Part shown: piece after piece, positions 33,371 to 41,892 of the stretch
Layout: each line of letters opens with the position of its first letter
How positions within the stretch are numbered: position 1 is the stretch's first letter
Assembly: GCF_034676725.1 (NCBI RefSeq)
Contig: NZ_JAUCBR010000004.1
Coordinates: 1,565,501 to 1,629,500, forward strand
From: Denitromonas sp.
GTDB taxonomy: Bacteria; Pseudomonadota; Gammaproteobacteria; Burkholderiales; Rhodocyclaceae
Direction of reading: 5' to 3'
DNA length: 64,000 bases
Made by a program: the position numbers and the translations under genes
Notes under the pieces: generated by a model
What the model saw: the letters and a program-made list of their open reading frames with translations, nothing else
The model's database searches: none
What the model was told of the DNA's origin: nothing

Positions 33371-34057
33371 ATGGATGACGCCACCGTGCCCACCGACACC
33401 ACCCTGCCGCTCGATACCGCCGCTACCGCCGACCAGGCCCTGGTCGCTGAGGTGCTGGCGCGGCGACCCGGGGCCTTCGAGGGCCTGATGCGTGCCCACA
33501 ACCGGCGCCTGTTCCGTACTGCCCGCAGCATCCTGCGCGACGACACCGAAGCCGAAGAAGCGGTGCAGGAAGGCTATATCAGCGCCTATGCCGCGCTGGC
33601 CGATTTCAAGGGCCAGTCCAGCCTGTCGACCTGGCTGACGCGCATCGTGGTGAACGCTGCGCTGATGCGTCGGCGCAAGCGCGGACAGGAAGCGCCGCTG
33701 CCGACCGAGGTGCCCGACCCGCAGGTGCCGCCGGCCGAGACGCCCGAAGCCCAGGTCATGCGCCGCCAATTGCGCCGCCTGATCGAACGGTCGGTGGACG
33801 GCCTGCCCGAGCAGTGCCGCAGCATCTTCATGCTGCGCTCGGTCGAAGAACTGAGCGTGGCCGAGACGGCTGCCTGCCTCGGCGTGTCGGAAGCGGCGGT
33901 CAAGACCGGCCTGTTCCGCGCGCGGCGCCTGTTGCGCGAGCGCATCGGGGCCGAGATCGGCGCCACCCTCGACACCTTCTTTGCCTTCGATGGCGCGCGT
34001 TGCGACCGCCTGGTCGCCGCCGTGCTTGGCCGCCTCGGGCTGTCCCCGCCCGGCTGA
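33371..34057 (+). CDS. ECF-type RNA polymerase sigma factor
   Basis: A 228-residue sigma factor with regions 2 (LFRTARSILRDDTEAEEAVQEGYISAY would be region 2.1-2.2; then LSTWLTRIVVNAALMRRRK) and 4 (LPEQCRSIFMLRSVEELSVAETA, SEAAVKTGLFRARRLL). Its first 25 residues are a Thr/Ala-rich extension. Directly downstream are a Tat-exported ferritin-like protein and a cytochrome c; no anti-sigma gene is visible, so the control input is unknown. Resembles the ECF group often annotated simply as RpoE-like. Confidence 0.86.
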   Translation: MDDATVPTDTTLPLDTAATADQALVAEVLARRPGAFEGLMRAHNRRLFRTARSILRDDTEAEEAVQEGYISAYAALADFKGQSSLSTWLTRIVVNAALMRRRKRGQEAPLPTEVPDPQVPPAETPEAQVMRRQLRRLIERSVDGLPEQCRSIFMLRSVEELSVAETAACLGVSEAAVKTGLFRARRLLRERIGAEIGATLDTFFAFDGARCDRLVAAVLGRLGLSPPG

Positions 34058-34151
34058 GCGCGGCCGCCCGCCCTCCAGTCCAACTGTTCCACCCCGACGA
34101 AGCGCTGTCGCGCCTCGCGGATCTGTTCGCCCTCAGCTCAAGGAGAGACGC

Positions 34152-34730
34152 ATGAAAACCCCGGCTGACACCCCCCTGGTCCTGCCCGCCATCGAGCGCC
34201 GGCGCTTCCTGCAGCACGGCGCCACGTTGTCCGCCGCCGCGGTGGCGCTGCTGGGCGGCTGCCCTGCGCTGGCTGGCGCTGGCGACGACCGTCACAGTGC
34301 CGACGATGTGCGTATTCTGAACACTGCGCTGGCGGCTGAGCAGGAGGCCATTGCGGCCTACCAGCTCGGCGCCGACAGCGGTTTGCTGCGCGCATCGATC
34401 CGCTCGGTGGCGCTGCAGTTTCAGGGCCATCACAAGGAACACGCCGAATTGTTGGCGAGCACCGTGCAAAAGCTCGGCGGCCAGCCGGCGCAGGCGCGGG
34501 CGCATTATGACTTTCCCACCGAGGGCCTGAAGGCCGAGGCCGACGTGCTGCGCTTTGCCGCCGGCCTGGAGCGCGGCGCGGTGAGCGCCTACCTGGGGGC
34601 CGTGCCGCTGTTCGCCAACCGCGAGCTGGCCAAGGCCGCGGCCAGCATTCTCGGCGACGAAGCCATGCACTGGGCGGTGTTGCGCCAGGTGCTCGGTGAG
34701 GTGCCGGTGCCTTCGGCGTTCATGTCCTGA
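34152..34730 (+). CDS. Tat-exported ferritin-like protein
   Basis: A 192-residue protein with a twin-arginine signal (RRRFLQ) and a Cys at about residue 37 (LLGGC) that could be lipidated. The mature part is a four-helix bundle with paired acidic/histidine residues (EQEAIAAYQLG, HHKEHAELL, LERGAVSAYL, GDEAMHWAVLR), typical of periplasmic ferritin-like (DUF4439-type) proteins that may bind two iron atoms. Clear ribosome binding site (AGGAGAG). Encoded between the sigma factor and a cytochrome c, suggesting a small stress or redox module; function is inferred. Confidence 0.8.
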   Translation: MKTPADTPLVLPAIERRRFLQHGATLSAAAVALLGGCPALAGAGDDRHSADDVRILNTALAAEQEAIAAYQLGADSGLLRASIRSVALQFQGHHKEHAELLASTVQKLGGQPAQARAHYDFPTEGLKAEADVLRFAAGLERGAVSAYLGAVPLFANRELAKAAASILGDEAMHWAVLRQVLGEVPVPSAFMS

Positions 34731-34738
34731 GCGCCAGC

Positions 34739-35113
34739 ATGCGCGCCCAGGACTTTCGAACGCTGCTGGCCGTTGGCGCGCTGCTGACCGCCGGTGCCGC
34801 GATGGCCGAGCCCGACGGCGAGGCGGTGTACGGTCGCTGCCTGGCCTGCCATGCGCTGCGCTACGACCGGGTCGGACCGCGGCATTGCGGTCTGGCCGGC
34901 CGCCCGGCCGGCAGCGTGCCCGGCTTTTCCTACTCGGCGGCGATGCGCAGTGCCGGCATCGTCTGGCAGGCCGACACGCTGGATCGCTTCCTGGCCGCGC
35001 CGGGAACAATGGTGCCGGGCACCACCATGACCTACGCGGGTATCGCCGATCCGGCCGAACGTGCCGCACTGATTGACTGGCTGCTCGCACCGGCCCAGGC
35101 CGCCTGCCGGTGA
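34739..35113 (+). CDS. Small class I c-type cytochrome
   Basis: A 124-residue periplasmic cytochrome: signal peptide (1-23, cut after AMA), a single heme site CLACH, and a distal methionine likely in PGTTMTYAG. Length and order match mitochondrial-type cytochrome c550-like proteins. It follows the ferritin-like gene by eight bases, so it is likely co-expressed and may act as that protein's electron partner (inference). Confidence 0.86.
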   Translation: MRAQDFRTLLAVGALLTAGAAMAEPDGEAVYGRCLACHALRYDRVGPRHCGLAGRPAGSVPGFSYSAAMRSAGIVWQADTLDRFLAAPGTMVPGTTMTYAGIADPAERAALIDWLLAPAQAACR

Positions 35114-35131
35114 TCGGCCGCTGCCGCCAGC

Positions 35132-35482
35132 TCAGGCGCCTTTGCTGCGGAACATGAAGTACACCGCGCCGACCAGGCACAGCCCCGCCCACAGGTAATC
35201 CTGCTTGAGCGGTTCCTTGAGGTAGAACACCGAGAAGGGCACGAACACCGACAGGGTGATCACCTCTTGCAGGATCTTCAGCTGGCCGACGCTCATCACC
35301 GTATAGCCGACCCGGTTGGCGGGTACCTGCAGCAGGTACTCGAACAGCGCGATGCCCCAGCTCACCAGCGCGGCGATCAGCCAGGGTTTGCCGTTGAGTT
35401 CCTTGAGATGGGCGTACCAGGCGAAGGTCATGAACACGTTGCTGCACAGGAGCAGGCCGATGCTGGTGAGGACGGGGTTCAT
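35132..35482 (-). CDS. DUF486 (DMT-like) small membrane protein
   Basis: A 116-residue protein with four hydrophobic segments, matching the DUF486 family of half-size drug/metabolite-transporter-like proteins (FMTFAWYAHLK, SWGIALFEYLLQVPANR, VFVPFSVFYLKEPL). Such proteins may work as dimers; substrate unknown. Convergent with the cytochrome gene (18-base gap), and divergent from the globin-coupled cyclase across about 130 bases. Confidence 0.87.
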   Translation of the reverse strand: MNPVLTSIGLLLCSNVFMTFAWYAHLKELNGKPWLIAALVSWGIALFEYLLQVPANRVGYTVMSVGQLKILQEVITLSVFVPFSVFYLKEPLKQDYLWAGLCLVGAVYFMFRSKGA

Positions 35483-35614
35483 GGCGCGGAGGGACCGGTG
35501 ACACAGCAGGGCAGGAAGTGACAGGATGGTACTGTAAACCGCAGATGGCCGATGACCACGGACAGCCCGTGCTGGCGGCGCCCGCAGGCGCGCCGGTTGT
35601 GGCGAGGAGGGCGC

Positions 35615-36973
35615 ATGTCGAACATGTTGATCAACGAATGGCGAACCTTGCATGCCGACACCCCCCACCAGATGCGGCAAGACCTGGCGGCGTTCGTCAG
35701 CGCTCGTGCGTCGGCGCTGGCGGAGTATTTTTACCAGCAGATGCTGATGGACAAGGGGACCGAGGTGTTCCTCTCGCACAAGCGGGTTGAAGAGCATCTC
35801 AAGCCGTCGATGTGCTTGTGGCTGGAGCGGATCTTCGATGCCTCGCCCGACGTCGATATCGACGCCCTGTTTGCGTTGCAGCGCCATGTGGGCGAGGTGC
35901 ATGCGCGGATTGGTGTGCCCGTCGAGCTGGTGGCACGCGGTGCCCGCCGGCTGGTGACCCGGATTCTGTCCGAGTATGGCGAGGATCGCGCCCAGGGTGA
36001 CGACGCGATGGCCGCGGTGCGTTTCGTGACCGATACGATCGGCATTCCGGTCGAGGTGATGGCCTCGGCGTACTCCGGCTCGTACGAGACCGGAGCGCGG
36101 GCGGACGAAGCCTACCGGCTGTTCTCGACCAGCCAGAATCTGCAGGTCGAGCGCGAGCGCCAGCGCGCGGCCCTGCTGGCCTGGGAGACGCAGTTTCTGT
36201 ACGAAGTGGCGTCAGGGACGGCCGCCAGGGCGCTGCCCTTGCTGGGGGAGTCGGAGTTTGGCTTGTGGCTGAACCACAAGGGGGCGGCGATGTTCTCGGA
36301 CGAGAACGAGCGCGCCGACATCGGCCGGGAGATCTACCAGATTGACCATGTGCTGCTGCCCATGATCCGCCTGAGCCGACGGCGAAACAGCGAGCTGACC
36401 GAGGTGGTGCACAACATCAAGACCCGCGCTGCGCAGATCCGCTTTTTGCTGGGCACGGTGTTCGAGCGCCTGTCGAACCTCGAGATCGGCCGGGACGTGC
36501 TGACCCAGCTGCTCAACCGGCGCTTTCTGAGCGTGATCCTGGCGCGCGAGACCCGCTTGTCGCGGGCCAAGGGCGTCACTTTCGCGGCGCTGATGATCGA
36601 TATCGACCACTTCAAGCGGATCAACGACGATTTCGGCCACCACAGCGGCGACGTGGTGCTCCAGCATGTGGCCGCCCTGCTGCTCAATGTCGTGCGCGGC
36701 GGCGACTATGTGTTTCGCTACGGCGGCGAGGAATTCACCGTGATCCTGGTGGAGGTGAATCTCGAACAGGCGGCGGCGATCGCCGAGAAAATTCGTGGCC
36801 GCCTGGCCGAGGAGCAGATCCCCCTGCCTGAAGACCGGCGGATCCGTACCACCGTGAGCGTTGGCGTCGCCTGCTTCGATGGCCACCCCGATCCGGCGCG
36901 GGTGGTCGATCTGGCCGACAAGGCGTTGTACCGGGCCAAGACGCTCGGACGCAATCGCGTGGAGATGGCCTGA
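35615..36973 (+). CDS. Globin-coupled diguanylate cyclase (DosC-like)
   Basis: A 452-residue cytoplasmic protein. The N-terminal domain (about 1-155) is a globin-sensor type with the proximal histidine in GEVHARIGVPVELVARGAR, the hallmark of globin-coupled sensors, so it should bind heme and sense oxygen. A middle helical domain (about 175-295) links it to a GGDEF domain (about 300-452) with GGEEF and an RGGD site five residues before it. Ribosome binding site GAGGAGG before ATG 35615 decides the start; an extension to 35552 is unlikely. O2-tuned c-di-GMP synthesis is inferred from DosC. Confidence 0.86.
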   Translation: MSNMLINEWRTLHADTPHQMRQDLAAFVSARASALAEYFYQQMLMDKGTEVFLSHKRVEEHLKPSMCLWLERIFDASPDVDIDALFALQRHVGEVHARIGVPVELVARGARRLVTRILSEYGEDRAQGDDAMAAVRFVTDTIGIPVEVMASAYSGSYETGARADEAYRLFSTSQNLQVERERQRAALLAWETQFLYEVASGTAARALPLLGESEFGLWLNHKGAAMFSDENERADIGREIYQIDHVLLPMIRLSRRRNSELTEVVHNIKTRAAQIRFLLGTVFERLSNLEIGRDVLTQLLNRRFLSVILARETRLSRAKGVTFAALMIDIDHFKRINDDFGHHSGDVVLQHVAALLLNVVRGGDYVFRYGGEEFTVILVEVNLEQAAAIAEKIRGRLAEEQIPLPEDRRIRTTVSVGVACFDGHPDPARVVDLADKALYRAKTLGRNRVEMA

Positions 36974-37124
36974 GCGGAATCGATCGTAAGAAAACCCGCT
37001 GCCATGGCGTCTGTCGTGGTGCCGCGCTTTCGCCGCCGAAGGCCTCGCGCCCGGTGGGTGTAAGATGCGCCCAAAACCCTTTCGACCCCGCCTGCCATGA
37101 TCGGGCGTACGGAGTAAGCACACC

Positions 37125-38423
37125 ATGGTCCCTCATCTGACCACCGCCCTGACCGGCCCGCTGCTGGAGCTGGAACGGCAGTTCCTCGACAACCAGACCA
37201 GGATCGAGCAATGGTTCCGCAGCCAGTGGCTGGAGACCACGCCCTTGTTCTATGGCTCCACCGACCTGCGCAACTCCGGCTTCAAGCTGGCGCCGGTGGA
37301 CCTCAACCTGTTCCCGGGCGGCTTCAACAACCTCAACGACGTGTTCCTGCCGCTGTGCGTGCAGGCCGCGCAGGCGGCCATCGAGCGCATCTGCCCCGAT
37401 GCGCGCAATGTGCTGCTGATCCCCGAGAACCACACCCGCAACCAGTTCTACCTGCAGAACGTGGCCAAGCTGGTGTCGATCCTGCGCCTGACCGGCCTCA
37501 GCGTGCGCATCGGCTCGCTGCTGCCTGATGTCACCGAGCCGACCGTGCTCGAGCTGGCCAACGGCGCCACCCTCACGCTGGAGCCGCTGGAGCGCCGTGG
37601 CACCCGCCTGGGCGTGAAGAACTTCGACCCCTGCGCGGTGTTGCTCAACAACGACCTGTCGGCCGGCATCCCGGCGCCCTTGCAGGGGCTCGATGGCCAG
37701 TGGCTGATCCCGCCGCTGCATGCCGGCTGGCACAGCCGCCGCAAGTCCAACCACGCACGCGCCTACGACCAGGTGGCGAAGGACTTTGCCGAGCATGTCG
37801 GCATCGACCCGTGGCGCATCAACCCCGAGTTCGGCGTGTGCGGCCAGATCGACTTCAAGGAGCGCACCGGCGAGGAATGCCTGGCCGGGCAGGTCGATTC
37901 GCTGCTCACCCGCATCCGCAGCAAGTACAAGGAATATGGCGTCACCGACGAGCCCTTCGTGGTGGTCAAGGCCGATGCCGGCACCTACGGCATGGGCATC
38001 ATGATGGTCAAGGACGCCGCCGAGGTGAAAGGCCTTAACCGCAAGCAGCGCAACAAGATGAGCGTCATCAAGGAAGGCCTGCAGGTGCACGAGGTGATCA
38101 TCCAGGAAGGTGTGCATACCTTCGAGACGGTGGATGACGCCGTCGCCGAGCCGGTGGTGTACATGATGGACCACTACGTGGTGGGCGGCTTCTATCGGGT
38201 GCACACCGAGCGCGGCCGCGACGAGAACCTCAACGCGCCGGGGGCGCACTTCAAGCCGCTGGCCTTCGAGACCTGCTGCACCCTGCCGGACGTCCAGCAA
38301 GGGCCCGATGCGCCGCCCAACCGTTTCTACGCCTATGGCGTGGTGGCCCGCCTGGCCTTGCTGGCCGCGGCGGTCGAGATCGAGCAGGCGGCGCCGGCCG
38401 AACTGGCCGTTGCGGCGGCATGA
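37125..38423 (+). CDS. gshA: Glutamate-cysteine ligase (proteobacterial ATP-grasp-like type)
   Basis: A 432-residue enzyme of the gshA type found in beta- and some gammaproteobacteria (TIGR02049 type, distinct from E. coli GshA). It makes gamma-glutamylcysteine from glutamate, cysteine and ATP. Visible conserved stretches are FYGSTDLRNSGFKLAPVDLN, FVVVKADAGTYGMGIMMV (ATP-binding) and the C-terminal PNRFYAYGVVARLALLA. Ribosome binding site GGAG. First of three overlapping genes with a small membrane protein and gshB, both with four-base overlaps. Confidence 0.92.
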   Translation: MVPHLTTALTGPLLELERQFLDNQTRIEQWFRSQWLETTPLFYGSTDLRNSGFKLAPVDLNLFPGGFNNLNDVFLPLCVQAAQAAIERICPDARNVLLIPENHTRNQFYLQNVAKLVSILRLTGLSVRIGSLLPDVTEPTVLELANGATLTLEPLERRGTRLGVKNFDPCAVLLNNDLSAGIPAPLQGLDGQWLIPPLHAGWHSRRKSNHARAYDQVAKDFAEHVGIDPWRINPEFGVCGQIDFKERTGEECLAGQVDSLLTRIRSKYKEYGVTDEPFVVVKADAGTYGMGIMMVKDAAEVKGLNRKQRNKMSVIKEGLQVHEVIIQEGVHTFETVDDAVAEPVVYMMDHYVVGGFYRVHTERGRDENLNAPGAHFKPLAFETCCTLPDVQQGPDAPPNRFYAYGVVARLALLAAAVEIEQAAPAELAVAAA

Positions 38424-38677
38424 GCCGCTTGCCGGCCCCGCTGGCGGGCCTGATCGCGCTGGTCGGTGGTGCGGTGACCGGTGTGGTATTGCTGATCGGC
38501 GTGCTGTCGATCACCTCGGCCACCACCGAACAGCACATGCTGTCGGTGGCCAGCGCCATCGTGGTGCTGCCGGTCGGGCTGATCGTGCTCGCTGCCAGTG
38601 TGTATGTGGCGCGGCGGGTGTACCACACCGTCCGCCCGCCGTTGTTTGACGACACCCCCCAAGACGGAAGCGAATGA
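38420..38677 (+). CDS. Small two-helix membrane protein between gshA and gshB
   Basis: An 85-residue protein with two membrane segments (GLIALVGGAVTGVVLLIGV and IVVLPVGLIVLAASVYVA). It overlaps gshA and gshB by four bases on each side, so it is surely co-translated with the glutathione pathway. No family recognised. Its conservation at this exact place would indicate a link to glutathione synthesis or transport. Confidence 0.8.
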   Translation: MSRLPAPLAGLIALVGGAVTGVVLLIGVLSITSATTEQHMLSVASAIVVLPVGLIVLAASVYVARRVYHTVRPPLFDDTPQDGSE

Positions 38678-39627
38678 TGCGCCTGGCCTTCATCCTCGAC
38701 CCCATCGAGCACCTCAAAGCCTACAAGGATTCCAGCGTCGCCATGATGCGCGCCGCGGCGGCTCGCGGGCACCAGGTGTTCAGCATCCAGCGCCCCGACC
38801 TGTCGTGGCGTGAAGGCCGTGTCATGGCGCGCGCGCTGGCGCTCACCCCGACCGCCGACAACGCCGCGTGGTATGTGCCGGGCGAGGCCTCCACCGTGGC
38901 GTTGACCGAGTTCGACGCCGTGCTGATGCGCCAGGACCCGCCCTTCGACTTCGAATACCTCACCGCCACCTGGCTGCTCGAGCGCGCGGTGCAGGCCGGT
39001 GCGCGGGTGTACAACGACCCGCGCGCGGTGCGCGACCACTCCGAAAAGATCGCCATCACCGAGTTCGCCGAGTTCACCGCGCCCACGCTGGTGGCGCGCG
39101 ACGCGGGCGATCTCAATGCCTTCATCGACGCCATGGGCGACACCATCCTCAAGCCGCTCGACGGCATGGGGGGCAGTGGCATCTTCCGTGTGCGCGCTGA
39201 CGACCCGAACCGCAACGCCATCATCGAGACGCTCACCGGCCTCGGCCGCCAGACCATCATGGCGCAGCGCTACCTGCCGCAGATTGCTGAGGGCGACAAG
39301 CGCGTGCTGATCATCGGTGGCGAGGTCGTGCCCTACAGCCTGGCGCGCATCCCCAAGGCCGGCGAGACGCGCGGCAACCTGGCCGCCGGCGGGCGCGGCG
39401 TGGCCATGGCGCTGACCGCGCGCGAGCGCGAGATTGCCGAGGCGCTGGCACAGACGCTGTGGGCGCGTGGCCTGCTCATCGTCGGCCTCGACGTGATCGG
39501 CGGGCACCTCACCGAGGTGAACGTCACCAGCCCCACCTGCATGGTCGAGATCCACGCGCAGCAGGGCTTCGACGTGGCCACCCGGGTCATCGAGACGCTC
39601 GAAGCCGACGCCCGCCCGGCGCGCTGA
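38674..39627 (+). CDS. gshB: Glutathione synthetase
   Basis: A 317-residue ATP-grasp enzyme that joins gamma-glutamylcysteine and glycine with ATP. The N-terminal MRLAFILDPIEHLKAYKDSS start, the LMRQDPPFDFEYLTAT core, the ATP-grasp loop ILKPLDGMGGSGIFRV and NVTSPTCMVEI near the end are all diagnostic for prokaryotic GshB. Overlaps the preceding small gene by four bases; last gene of the three-gene operon. Confidence 0.94.
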   Translation: MMRLAFILDPIEHLKAYKDSSVAMMRAAAARGHQVFSIQRPDLSWREGRVMARALALTPTADNAAWYVPGEASTVALTEFDAVLMRQDPPFDFEYLTATWLLERAVQAGARVYNDPRAVRDHSEKIAITEFAEFTAPTLVARDAGDLNAFIDAMGDTILKPLDGMGGSGIFRVRADDPNRNAIIETLTGLGRQTIMAQRYLPQIAEGDKRVLIIGGEVVPYSLARIPKAGETRGNLAAGGRGVAMALTAREREIAEALAQTLWARGLLIVGLDVIGGHLTEVNVTSPTCMVEIHAQQGFDVATRVIETLEADARPAR

Positions 39628-39723
39628 ACCGCGCGCGCGTCGCCGGCGTGACGCCGTCGGCAGCCGGGCCGGCGGTGGCCATGCTACTGTCGCTCATTTC
39701 CCAATCGACATGATGCGATACGC

Positions 39724-40800
39724 ATGAACGCACCGACCACCCTGCCGGCCTTCGACGTGCCACCCCTTCACCCCGACGAACTGCGCTTCGAATTCAGCGG
39801 CAGCGGCGGTGCCTACTTCAAGATCTGGATCGTCAACCTGCTGCTCAGCATCCTCACCCTCGGCATCTACTCGGCCTGGGCCAAGGTACGCCGCGAGCGC
39901 TACTTCATGGGCAACACCCTGCTCGACGGTTCGGCCTTCGACTACCACGCCGACCCGGTCAGGATCCTCAAGGGGCGGCTGCTGGTGATGGCGGCCATCG
40001 TGGTGGCCAACATTGCCGTCGAGTTCAACCCGCTGCTCAACCTCGCGGTGATGCTGCTGTTCGCCGTGCTGCTGCCGTGGATGATCTCCCGCGCGCTGCG
40101 CTTTCGTGCCCACAACACCAGCTGGCGCGGCCTGCGCTTCGGTTTCGACGGGCTCACCTGGGAGGCCGCCAAGGCCTGGGTGCTGTGGCCGGTCGCCGGC
40201 GTGCTGAGCCTCGGCCTGCTGTTCCCGGTCGCGCTCGCCAAGCAGCGGCGCTATCTGTTCAACCACCTGCGTTTCGGCCAGGCCGAGTTCGAGATCGATC
40301 TGCCGGTCGGGCCGGTGTATCGCGTCTTCGGGCGGGTCGCGTTGTTTGCACTGGCCTACGTGGTGATGGTGGTTGGCCTTGGTGGATCGCTCGAGATGCT
40401 GTCTAACCGTGAGGCGGTGCAAGGCGGTGCGGCGTTTAGTTTTTACTTCATGGCTACCACGCTGGCACTGTATGTGGGCTTCGCGCTGATTGCGCCTTAT
40501 GTCAGCGCCCACCTGGCCAACCTCAGCTTCAACCGCGCCAACCTGCAGAACCACGGCTTTTTCAGCGACATGGTGCCCGGGCGCTATGTGTGGATCGTAC
40601 TGAGCAACTGGCTGCTCACCGCGCTGACGCTGGGGCTGTTCCGGCCCTTCGCGGTGGTGCGCCTGTGGCGCTACCGGGTCGAACACCTGGCCCTGCTGCC
40701 GGCCGGCACGCTCACCGCCTTCATGGCGGTGCAGGCCGAGGAGGCGCGGGTCATCGGCGAAGAGGCGGCCGACCTGCTCGACGTCGACCTGGGCTTCTGA
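39724..40800 (+). CDS. YjgN/DUF898 family membrane protein
   Basis: A 358-residue protein with about seven to eight membrane segments. The start FEFSGSGGAYFKIWIVNLLLSILTLGIYSAWAKVR RERYF pattern (residues 22-60; aromatic-rich, then SAWAKVRRERY) and the repeated NTxxxGxxFxYHAxP-like element are the DUF898/YjgN signature; the same elements recur in the second half (IVLSNWLLTALTLGLFRPF). The function is unknown. It ends two bases before an M48 peptidase gene; the two are a common pair in proteobacteria, perhaps controlling envelope protein quality. Confidence 0.88.
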   Translation: MNAPTTLPAFDVPPLHPDELRFEFSGSGGAYFKIWIVNLLLSILTLGIYSAWAKVRRERYFMGNTLLDGSAFDYHADPVRILKGRLLVMAAIVVANIAVEFNPLLNLAVMLLFAVLLPWMISRALRFRAHNTSWRGLRFGFDGLTWEAAKAWVLWPVAGVLSLGLLFPVALAKQRRYLFNHLRFGQAEFEIDLPVGPVYRVFGRVALFALAYVVMVVGLGGSLEMLSNREAVQGGAAFSFYFMATTLALYVGFALIAPYVSAHLANLSFNRANLQNHGFFSDMVPGRYVWIVLSNWLLTALTLGLFRPFAVVRLWRYRVEHLALLPAGTLTAFMAVQAEEARVIGEEAADLLDVDLGF

Positions 40801-40802
40801 GC

Positions 40803-41840
40803 ATGGCGGCGATCCGCGCGCGCCTGTTCGACGGCCACTCCAGCCGGCCGCTGCCGGTGCGCCTGAGCGCCGTCGCCGGCGGCGTCGACCTGGAGGTGCT
40901 CGACGGCAGCGCGCCGCGCGAGCGCCTTGCCCCCGCCGACCTGCATTGGCACGAGCCGCTCGGCCGCGCCGTGCGGCGGGTCGACCTGCCGGGCGGGCGG
41001 CATTGCGAGGTGGTGAGCGACGACGCGCTGGCGGCCTTTTTGCGCGCCACCGGTCACCGCGAGTCGGGCATCACCGTGTGGCAGCGCAGCGGCCTGCGCG
41101 TGGCGCTGGCCATCGGGCTGATCCTCGCCGTCGGGCTGGTGGGCTACCGCTGGGGCCTGCCGCTGGCGGCCCGGGTCATTGCGCAGGCCTTGCCGGTGGC
41201 GGCGGTGCAGGCCATCGACGCGCAGCTGCTGCACACCCTCGACGGCAGCCGCCTGCTGGCGCCGAGCGAACTGGCGCCGACGCGCATCGCCGCCATCGAG
41301 GCCGAAGTGGCGCCGCTGATTGCCGACCGCGGTAGCGCCGATCCGGTGCGCCTGCATTTTCGCAAGGCGCCGGCCATCGGCGCCAATGCCTTCGCCCTGC
41401 CCGGCGGCGATATCGTGGTCACCGATGCGCTGGTCACGCTGGCCCCCACCGATGCCCATGTGGCGGCGGTCGTGGCGCATGAGCTGGGGCATGTGGCGCA
41501 CCGCCACGGCCTGCGCAATCTCATTCAGGCCTCGGTGCTGGCCGCCGTGGTTGGCATCTGGACCGGCGATTTCAGCTCGCTGGCTACCGCCGGCGCCACC
41601 ATGGTGCTCAGCTCGGCCTACTCGCGCGACTTCGAACACGAGGCCGATGCCTGGGGCGCCGCACTGCTGGCCCGCCATGGCCGCTCGCCGGCCCTGCTGG
41701 CCACCATGCTGACCCGGCTCGAGCGCGCACACCGCACCGATGGCGGAGCGGATGACGCCGGTGGCGGCCTGGGCGACTACCTGTCCAGCCACCCCGCCAC
41801 GCGCGAGCGAATCGAACGTTTGAATCGGGCGGCACAGTGA
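40803..41840 (+). CDS. M48-family membrane metallopeptidase
   Basis: A 345-residue zinc protease. After a soluble N-terminal domain (1-95) and one membrane segment (about 100-117), the catalytic domain carries HELGH in VVAHELGHVAHRHG and the third zinc ligand Glu in FEHEADAWG, as in M48 (HtpX/BepA-like) proteins. The active site is predicted outside the membrane (periplasm). Start at 40803, two bases after the DUF898 stop, gives a natural domain start. Probably cleans up damaged membrane or periplasmic proteins together with its partner (inference). Confidence 0.88.
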   Translation: MAAIRARLFDGHSSRPLPVRLSAVAGGVDLEVLDGSAPRERLAPADLHWHEPLGRAVRRVDLPGGRHCEVVSDDALAAFLRATGHRESGITVWQRSGLRVALAIGLILAVGLVGYRWGLPLAARVIAQALPVAAVQAIDAQLLHTLDGSRLLAPSELAPTRIAAIEAEVAPLIADRGSADPVRLHFRKAPAIGANAFALPGGDIVVTDALVTLAPTDAHVAAVVAHELGHVAHRHGLRNLIQASVLAAVVGIWTGDFSSLATAGATMVLSSAYSRDFEHEADAWGAALLARHGRSPALLATMLTRLERAHRTDGGADDAGGGLGDYLSSHPATRERIERLNRAAQ

Positions 41841-41892
41841 GCGCCGCAGCCGGTACAATCGCCGCCTTGTTTGCCAATCGCATGAACCCGCC

